Below, piece after piece: positions 1-4,602 of a stretch of 9,531 bases of DNA; the stretch's first letter is position 1, and each line of letters begins with the position of its first letter. Position numbers and translations under genes: made by a program. Origin of the DNA: Acidobacteria bacterium UBA6911 (GTDB lineage: Bacteria > Acidobacteriota > UBA6911). The stretch spans positions 20,301 to 29,831 of the forward strand of contig DKBB01000070.1 of NCBI GenBank assembly GCA_002451015.1. Reading direction: 5' to 3'. The notes under the pieces were generated by a model. That model worked only from the letters and a program-made list of their open reading frames with translations, ran no database searches and was not told the DNA's origin.

Positions 1-53
1 GCAGCATTGCCCGGTGCGCCCGGGTTGGAAAGCGGAGTGATCGTGGTGGGCAT
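1..53 (-). CDS. 5' end of an unidentified gene, truncated by the window edge
   Basis: The ATG at 51-53 on the minus strand is preceded by a perfect AGGAGG (62-67) with an 8-base gap, one of the best ribosome sites in the window. The frame stays open to base 1 and encodes MPTTITPLSNPGAPGNA. The peptide is rich in Pro, Gly and Thr and has no signal peptide so far. I do not recognise the family from 17 residues. The gene is divergent from the vWA gene at 336, and the two share the 54-335 region. A TTGGAA/TATAGA pair with a 15-base gap (77-103, minus strand) could be its promoter, but the match is poor. Confidence 0.6.
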   Translation of the reverse strand, partial: MPTTITPLSNPGAPGNA

Positions 54-199
54 TCGAAAAGCCTCCTAAGAAATTTTCTATATTTTCCCTGCACCTTTTC
101 CAATAAATAATTGCTGCCAGAACCAGAAATTCAACCAAAGACATAAGGCATCTTATCAGAAACGCAAACCAGGTTTCGATAGAGAAGGAGATTTTAGAA

Positions 200-256
200 A
201 TGGACGTTCATTATTGCTTGGTTGGCACTTATTGTGTCTTAAGGACCGACTCTTGA
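200..256 (+). CDS. possible 18-residue small protein or leader peptide
   Basis: The ATG at 200 is preceded by AAGGAG (185-190) with a 9-base gap, and the frame runs 18 codons to TGA at 254-256, encoding MDVHYCLVGTYCVLRTDS. The peptide has two Tyr-Cys pairs (residues 5-6 and 11-12). It lies in the intergenic region before the vWA gene and ends upstream of the promoter proposed for that gene, so it is not a leader on the transcript from that promoter. The ribosome site is the only strong evidence. A chance ORF of this length is quite possible, and no family is recognised. Confidence 0.25.
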   Translation: MDVHYCLVGTYCVLRTDS

Positions 257-263
257 CTTGATT

Positions 264-290
264 TTGATATTTATTTAACTTCTATATAAT
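264..290 (+). promoter_or_regulatory. sigma70-like promoter for the vWA gene
   Basis: TTGATA (264-269) and a perfect TATAAT (285-290) are separated by 15 bases, a little under the usual 16-18. Transcription would begin near 297, giving a leader of about 40 bases before the GTG at 336. The nearby TTGACT at 253 is 26 bases from the -10 box and cannot pair with it. Confidence 0.5.
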
Positions 291-335
291 AGACCTGATC
301 CCATTCATTCCTAACCGGGCGCGTGAGGTATCCAG

Positions 336-1223
336 GTGGATACAGGGAACCAGACACGTTTCATGATTTTTCCAGCCATTCTATTGTGTTTTGCGTCATT
401 CCTTTATAGCCAGAATGACCAATCCAGAATTCCGTCTTTTAAGGTAGATGTAAAAACCGTATTTATAGAAGTCCTGGTCATGGATTCCAGAGGCCGTTTT
501 GTTACGGGAATAAAAAAGACGGACTTCCAGGTTTACGAAGACAGCGTTCTGCAAACCGTTTCGAACTACAGACAGGAACCGGGGCCGGTCAGCATGGGCA
601 TAGTCCTGGATGTCAGCCACAGCATGAAATACGGCAATCAACTATATAGCGCCAAGAACATTTGCAGGCAAATCCTTGAAAGAAAAAACGTCCATCCGGA
701 GGATGAATATTTTTTGATCGCATTCAATGAAGAGGTCAAGTTGATCCAGTCCTTTTCCAGTGAAATATCGGACATAGAAGAACAGATTGCCTTGATGAGA
801 CCCAGTGGGAACACGGCATTGCGGGACGCCGTTTACCTGGGAATGAATATGTTCAAAACATGCAAACATGAAAGGAAAGCCCTGTTCCTGATTACCGACG
901 GTAAAGATACCGCCAGCCGATACCGTAAATCTGAAATTCGCGAATTCGTCGGGGAATCCAGCGTACAAATATATGTAATGCCGACTGAACGTGGATACCA
1001 TTTCTTCCTTAATGAACTTGCCCAACTGACTGGAGGAGGAATCAGTATTTCCATCGACCGAATTCACAGCGAACTGCGCCATCAATATTTGCTGGGATAT
1101 GTCCCGAGCAACAAAGCACGGGACGGCGCGTGGCGGGAAATCAAGGTTAAGGTGAACACGCCAGAGGAATTTCCAAAACTTTCCATTCGAGCAAAAAAAG
1201 GCTACTATGCCCCTGGAAACTGA
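336..1223 (+). CDS. exported VWFA-related (Acidobacterial-type) von Willebrand A domain protein
   Basis: The product is a probable secreted or periplasmic metal-dependent adhesion or binding protein; its ligand is unknown. Residues 10-25 form the hydrophobic part of a signal peptide. Residues 40-80 are the strand-rich N-terminal block of this family (VLVMDSRGRFVTGI, then DFQVYED). The vWA domain spans about 86-255, with a full MIDAS: D92-x-S94-x-S96, T160 (SGNTALRD) and D188 (LITDGKD). The C-terminal block, QYLLGY at 250-255 and RAKKGYYAP at 285-293, is diagnostic of the Acidobacterial VWFA-related family. The GTG at 336 was chosen because GAGG (325-328) lies 7 bases upstream; the ATG at 363 would also give a signal peptide but has no ribosome site. 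The segment between LTGG and the final helix looks about ten residues shorter than usual. It is convergent with the gene ending at 1250, 26 bases away. Confidence 0.9.
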   Translation: MDTGNQTRFMIFPAILLCFASFLYSQNDQSRIPSFKVDVKTVFIEVLVMDSRGRFVTGIKKTDFQVYEDSVLQTVSNYRQEPGPVSMGIVLDVSHSMKYGNQLYSAKNICRQILERKNVHPEDEYFLIAFNEEVKLIQSFSSEISDIEEQIALMRPSGNTALRDAVYLGMNMFKTCKHERKALFLITDGKDTASRYRKSEIREFVGESSVQIYVMPTERGYHFFLNELAQLTGGGISISIDRIHSELRHQYLLGYVPSNKARDGAWREIKVKVNTPEEFPKLSIRAKKGYYAPGN

Positions 1224-1240
1224 CCCTGGAATATCCTGGG
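1224..1240. repeat. imperfect hairpin between convergent stops
   Basis: CCCTGGA (1224-1230) can pair with TCCTGGG (1234-1240) across a 3-base loop, with one T-T mismatch. It starts at the base after the vWA stop codon and lies between the two convergent genes. There is no T-run, so termination is only a guess. Confidence 0.2.
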
Positions 1241-1249
1241 ACATCATCT

Positions 1250-2521
1250 CTACAATTCTTCAAGCCGTGAAATAAAATCCGCCAGAGCCTTGCGGAAGTC
1301 GTATGCTTCGGTAAAGGTGAATTTTTGTGGGTTCGCCGGTTCCAACGTTTTCTCCAGATCATTGTCAGAACCATAGTAGTTGCGAATCCGGAAATGAAAA
1401 ATTTTGACTGGAGTGGGATTCTTCCGGAGCTCAGGCGGAATAATCTGATGGATTGGGGTGCGTTCGGCAAACTCCAGGTCTCCACTGACAACTAATACTA
1501 TTTTAAGCGGCGACTCCGAATCGGGCATACAGGCGTCCTCGCCCATGACCTTGTGCAAAGTATTCACAAGATACGCCGACGCTTCCGTTTGCGCCTTAAG
1601 TTCGCCATAGTCGATAGTCTCCGGATCGTCCTGATACAGGAGAGCCTGGCCGGCATATCGCCAGTCGAGGTTGGCCGCATTCTGGCGATAGAAGTACGTT
1701 TTTACCTCCAGCGTATCCAGAACGCTCACACGGATCGAACCGTTTTCAAGCCCGAGATGCGAGAGGACGCTGGCGACCTGCAGGACAGCAAAAGGACTTG
1801 CGTAGTCCCGCCCGAACTCTTTAGAGTTTCCGTATGTTCCCGGAGAAATATTGGCGACAATATCGATGCAGATGCGGCGGTTGTTCTTTACCGGCAGCCA
1901 TTCCCTGCCCGCCGCCAACGGCTCATAGGAGAGTACAGACATTTGTCCCCGATAGGAATATCTGGCGTTGCTCTTTAGGGGCGCTTCCGTTGTAAATTCC
2001 ACATCGCTGAGAGTACGGTCCAGTTCCGGCAGCACATCCCCTTTCGGCCGGGGAACCTTGATCTTCTTCCGCTGTATATTGCCTTTTTTAGTAACGGAAT
2101 CGTACACAATCAGCGCAAGAGTATACCGGCCGGGACGCAGGTACACGCCGGCAACAACGTTGATATAATGATATTTACTGGGTCGGGGTGGAACCGCAAG
2201 TTGGGTATGGGAGTAACCTGGAGTCCATGCACCGTTCTCATCGGCTACTTTCAGGACAAAATACAGTTCATAAGCCTTCTCGCTGGCAGGCAAATCATTG
2301 CCTCGAATGGAAGCGCTTACCGTTACCAGAAAACGCTGCTGGAGTGTCAGGGCTGGCTTGGAAACACTGACGTTCCAGGAAAAGTCCCTGTGTTTCTTGT
2401 ATTGCAGCCATTCGTTAATATCGAACGGGATGGAGTCGTTGCTTGTTGCATGGGCAACCCCTTGGCTGCAGATCGCAAGTAAAATTGCGACGGTACCGGT
2501 TCTTAATATATTTGCTCCCAT
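1250..2521 (-). CDS. exported protein with a predicted degenerate vWA-like C-terminal domain
   Basis: No family is named with confidence. Residues 1-25 are a signal peptide (hydrophobic TVAILLAICSQGVA, cleavage after AHA). Residues 30-160 are strand-rich with a YTLALIVYDS segment, suggesting a beta-sandwich. About 215-423 reads like a vWA fold: strand ICIDIVANIS (217-226), a long helix, strand KIVLVVSGDLEF (340-351), strand PVKIFHFRI (371-379) and a final helix ADFISRLEEL. The DxSxS metal site is replaced by D-x-V-x-N, so metal binding is doubtful. The fold call is my inference from strand order. The start is ATG at 2519-2521 because GGAG (2528-2531) sits 6 bases upstream; a TTG at 2533 in the same frame overlaps that site. 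Convergence with the vWA gene at 336 fits a functional link but does not prove one. Confidence 0.8.
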   Translation of the reverse strand: MGANILRTGTVAILLAICSQGVAHATSNDSIPFDINEWLQYKKHRDFSWNVSVSKPALTLQQRFLVTVSASIRGNDLPASEKAYELYFVLKVADENGAWTPGYSHTQLAVPPRPSKYHYINVVAGVYLRPGRYTLALIVYDSVTKKGNIQRKKIKVPRPKGDVLPELDRTLSDVEFTTEAPLKSNARYSYRGQMSVLSYEPLAAGREWLPVKNNRRICIDIVANISPGTYGNSKEFGRDYASPFAVLQVASVLSHLGLENGSIRVSVLDTLEVKTYFYRQNAANLDWRYAGQALLYQDDPETIDYGELKAQTEASAYLVNTLHKVMGEDACMPDSESPLKIVLVVSGDLEFAERTPIHQIIPPELRKNPTPVKIFHFRIRNYYGSDNDLEKTLEPANPQKFTFTEAYDFRKALADFISRLEEL

Positions 2522-2592
2522 TAAAAGCTCCAACCGGAAGATTCATGGATCCAGCATTGTCCTTTTTGTCAATGAAGCGGGCATTTAAAATT

Positions 2593-2620
2593 TCACATCG
2601 GGATAGAACTGCAGATGTGA
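2593..2620. repeat. 7-bp perfect inverted repeat in the leader of the 2521 gene
   Basis: TCACATC (2593-2599) and GATGTGA (2614-2620) are perfect complements separated by 14 bases. If the promoter at 2677-2706 is used, this lies in the mRNA leader about 75-100 bases before the start codon. It could form a leader hairpin or serve as a protein-binding dyad. Confidence 0.4.
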
Positions 2621-2625
2621 TAACT

Positions 2626-2637
2626 CACTGCCCAGTG
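2626..2637. repeat. short palindrome CACTG-CC-CAGTG
   Basis: Two 5-base arms with a 2-base centre, six bases from the previous inverted repeat. The loop is too short for a stable RNA hairpin as drawn, so a DNA-level dyad is more likely if it is functional. Confidence 0.25.
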
Positions 2638-2676
2638 GTGTTGCGTTCCAGGAACTTATTTGAATTTCTTTTTGGT

Positions 2677-2706
2677 ATTTTATTACAGTTAAAAAGGTTC
2701 GGTCAA
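2677..2706 (-). promoter_or_regulatory. sigma70-like promoter for the 2521 gene
   Basis: On the minus strand TTGACC (2701-2706, 5 of 6 consensus) and TAAAAT (2677-2682, 5 of 6) are 18 bases apart. Transcription would start near 2670, giving a leader of about 150 bases that contains two inverted repeats. A perfect TTGACA closer to the gene (2567-2572) has no usable -10 partner. Confidence 0.45.
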
Positions 2707-2715
2707 AAATTTCGT

Positions 2716-2731
2716 GATCTGCAAACAGATC
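2716..2731. repeat. 6-bp inverted repeat just upstream of the promoter
   Basis: GATCTG (2716-2721) and CAGATC (2726-2731) are perfect complements around a CAAA centre. The site lies 9 bases upstream of the proposed -35 box of the minus-strand promoter, where an activator could bind. It may also be chance. Confidence 0.3.
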
Positions 2732-3081
2732 TATAATTTGCGGACTATCCGAAAAACAGAACCATGAAATGAAAGGTAAAGTTTCAGGCGAAAAACGAAC
2801 AATGCCGAATCCCCATCACAGTGAATCCGGAAAGTGGCTTGCCGGAGGTGAGAAGGCAAACGGGGGATTGCATCCTTGAAACAGGGCATCTTTTAGCTGT
2901 ATTACCGTACCTGAAAATATAACCAGCAAACCGTTCGTGAAGAAATGGAGGCTGGCTTTTGCAGGATCGATGATGTTAAATAGCTTGTCTTTATAGAATA
3001 AATTTAATGTGCCGGAATAATTCCATGGTTGACTCGGACCCTCTGAATTTTCGGGCGCCATGAAATAGTGGGGAGTGGGAA

Positions 3082-3501
3082 ATGGCTGAAACCAAATATG
3101 GCAAATACATCGTCACGGATCTGAATAAAGAGCCCGATCCGCTGGGAACGCGGGTGTATTGCCTGCATGGCGGCGTATTCGATGGAGCGCCCTATGTCGA
3201 CTGCGCCTGGTTCTGGCCCCAGTCGAAAGAAGTCGTTGTCGTGGACAAGGGGCATACGCACGATTTTGGAGAAGTAGTGACTTTTTTCGGCTCTAATCCC
3301 GAAGATCCCACCGATCTCGGCGGAGAAATCGAATTCTGGATAGGAGACGAACCGCACACTATCATAAAAAGCTGCGTCATTTATGTTCCGGAAGGCATCT
3401 CACACTGTCCGTTGATTCTGAAACGGGTGGACCGGCCCATCTTCCATTTCGCTACAGCCACCGATAAAGACTATAGAGGACCGCACGAGATGGAACAATA
3501 A
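3082..3501 (+). CDS. small single-domain cupin protein of unknown substrate
   Basis: A 139-residue stand-alone cupin with no signal peptide, so presumably cytoplasmic. Cupin motif 1 is GHTHDFGE, giving metal ligands H58, H60 and E64. Motif 2 is PEGISH (103-108), giving the fourth ligand H108. A complete 3-His/1-Glu set suggests it binds a divalent metal, but the reaction is unknown. From general recollection, the SNPEDPTDLGGEIEFW stretch (71-86) after motif 1 and the RPIFHF ending (118-123) resemble an uncharacterised cupin group of mainly anaerobic bacteria; I could not search for it. The start has GGGGAG (3070-3075) 6 bases upstream. It is a lone transcription unit closed by a strong terminator, with no neighbour that suggests a pathway. 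Confidence 0.88.
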   Translation: MAETKYGKYIVTDLNKEPDPLGTRVYCLHGGVFDGAPYVDCAWFWPQSKEVVVVDKGHTHDFGEVVTFFGSNPEDPTDLGGEIEFWIGDEPHTIIKSCVIYVPEGISHCPLILKRVDRPIFHFATATDKDYRGPHEMEQ

Positions 3502-3526
3502 ATCAGGCAATTTTCTAAGTAATAAT

Positions 3527-3562
3527 AAAACGGGCTCGGTTATTATGACCGAGCCCGTTTTT
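3527..3562. terminator. bidirectional intrinsic terminator
   Basis: CGGGCTCGGT (3531-3540) pairs perfectly with ACCGAGCCCG (3548-3557) around a 7-base loop, and flanking A (3527-3530) and T (3558-3562) tracts extend it. On the plus strand it ends the cupin transcript, 25 bases after the stop. On the minus strand it is followed by TTTTATTATT and can end the beta-barrel gene's transcript. Confidence 0.93.
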
Positions 3563-3643
3563 AAATCATCCGTTCACGAAATAACTTAAACTTCCCGTTT
3601 TTCGTTCCATGCGCTTCACAGGAACACTGAACGGTGAAAGGAA

Positions 3644-4318
3644 TTAATCCACCCATCCGAAACGGAAAACGATGCCGCCCGAAAAGGATATATTATTCAT
3701 AATTTCTTCATTGTAGCGCGTTAAATAATAGTCCACCTGAGCCAGGCGAAGAGCCACCGTATTCCCCAGGTTCACGTCAAATCCTCCGCCTACGGCAATT
3801 CCCAAACCTGTCTCTTCGTTTTCCCAGGAATCCGTTTCGGTACCGGCCAGTACAGATTTGACTTTGCCGCGATCCATCCCGAACAGTGCATGCACGAACG
3901 GTGTCACCCTCTCAGTGCGAAAAGCAAAACGCGGCCCGGCCAGAATCGCCAGGTCCTTATATTCAATGTTCGCGTTGATATCTAAATCACTACCGTTACT
4001 AACTCTGCCTGTTATGATGTCGTCAAACCCGTAACGGACATCCACGGCAATACCGAAGTAACTGTTTACATTAACGGTAAACGCCCCCTCGAATCCCTTT
4101 TTCAGGAATTTGGAGCTGGTGACGGAACTGTCGCAACCGGGGCAGATCAGTTCAAATTCTTCTTCCATAATGGACGTGATCGAATCCAAGTCATCGTCGG
4201 ATATACCCAGTCTTTGAGCCGAGTATCCGCCGTATATTTCGAATCTCGGGAAATCCTGGGCAACAGCCATACCGGAGACCGCCACTACTACGATCCATGC
4301 TAAAAGTAACCGCTTCAT
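3644..4318 (-). CDS. outer-membrane beta-barrel protein (OmpA-like/porin-family barrel)
   Basis: A 224-residue protein, probably an eight-stranded outer-membrane barrel. Residues 1-20 are a signal peptide (MKRLLLAWIVVVAV, cleavage after AVA before QD). The mature start, FEIYGGYSAQ, is a typical first barrel strand. Alternating strands follow (YFGIAVDVRYGF at 87-98, LAILAGPRFAF, VTPFVHALFGM, GLGIAVGGGFDV), and the protein ends in SFSGGIVFRFGW with aromatic residues near the C-terminus, as expected for BAM-inserted barrels. The first long loop (about 40-72) is acidic and contains CPGC (59-62), the only cysteines. There is no OmpA-type peptidoglycan domain, so length fits a small barrel only. 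AGGGAG lies 10 bases before the ATG. It is on the same strand as the cohesin gene but has its own candidate promoter at 4506-4514. Function (structural or transport) is not evident. Confidence 0.85.
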   Translation of the reverse strand: MKRLLLAWIVVVAVSGMAVAQDFPRFEIYGGYSAQRLGISDDDLDSITSIMEEEFELICPGCDSSVTSSKFLKKGFEGAFTVNVNSYFGIAVDVRYGFDDIITGRVSNGSDLDINANIEYKDLAILAGPRFAFRTERVTPFVHALFGMDRGKVKSVLAGTETDSWENEETGLGIAVGGGFDVNLGNTVALRLAQVDYYLTRYNEEIMNNISFSGGIVFRFGWVD

Positions 4319-4382
4319 AATTAATGTTCTCCCTTTTTACTTCCCCTGTAACTGTGCCTGTTTGAAAGATTTCTGAGTCAAA

Positions 4383-4401
4383 CCCTCTTAATAAAAGAGG
4401 G
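4383..4401 (-). repeat. leader hairpin upstream of the beta-barrel gene
   Basis: A 7-bp perfect stem, CCCTCTT/AAGAGGG with a 5-base loop, is followed on the minus strand by only TTT. It lies about 65 bases before the start codon, inside the leader of the proposed transcript. It could be a weak attenuator or an mRNA-stabilising hairpin; the T-run is too short for a confident terminator. Confidence 0.35.
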
Positions 4402-4505
4402 GCTAATGTTCTTATCGAGATTCTGGCAGACGACATAAGCAAATACTGAATATCGTCGCAAGGATTGAATAGATTGTTTCCAATTGTAAATTAAGTATAA
4501 GCCTG

Positions 4506-4514
4506 ATTATATCA
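4506..4514 (-). promoter_or_regulatory. extended -10 promoter element for the beta-barrel gene
   Basis: The minus strand reads TGATATAAT, a perfect TGn-TATAAT extended -10, which can work without a good -35 box (none is seen). Transcription would begin near 4499, leaving a leader of about 180 bases. The element lies directly after the hairpin that follows the cohesin gene, as expected for a new transcription unit. Confidence 0.45.
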
Positions 4515-4522
4515 AACGCCGT

Positions 4523-4564
4523 AGGTCGTCGGGGGAAATTCCCGCCTTTTCCTCCCGACGACTT
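4523..4564 (-). terminator. strong hairpin after the cohesin gene, possible terminator
   Basis: GTCGTCGGG (4525-4533) pairs perfectly with CCCGACGAC (4554-4562), and G-T and A-T pairs extend the stem at both ends; the loop is about 16 bases. It begins 38 bases after the cohesin stop. No T-run follows on the minus strand, so it is not a classical intrinsic terminator. It may act as a 3'-end stabiliser or a weak terminator. Confidence 0.5.
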
Positions 4565-4602
4565 ATGGAATTCCCAGGTGCGTTTCTGCAGATCCGGCTA
4601 TG

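Larger units (their letters stand above)
2522..3081. other. 560-base divergent control region
   Basis: It separates the minus-strand gene starting at 2521 from the plus-strand cupin at 3082. It holds the ribosome site and a proposed promoter (2677-2706) of the minus gene, three inverted repeats (2593-2620, 2626-2637, 2716-2731), and the cupin ribosome site GGGGAG at 3070-3075. On the plus strand, TTGAAA (2876-2881) and TATTAC (2900-2905), 18 bases apart, are a weak promoter candidate about 180 bases before the cupin. The reading frames here lack ribosome sites and protein-like composition, so I call no gene. Confidence 0.6.

Noticed and set aside
642..1247. Minus-strand 201-codon ORF inside the vWA gene
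   Set aside because: It is fully antisense to a well-supported vWA domain, and its translation shows no domain logic.
2531..2533. TTG as the start of the 1250-2521 gene
   Set aside because: It overlaps the GGAG ribosome site that serves the ATG at 2519-2521.
2443..2736. Plus-strand 97-codon ORF overlapping the start of the 2521 gene
   Set aside because: It overlaps the signal peptide region and promoter of the minus-strand gene, with unlikely composition.
2816..3061. Minus-strand 81-codon ORF before the cupin
   Set aside because: No ribosome site precedes its ATG, and the sequence shows no recognisable pattern; it lies in the control region.
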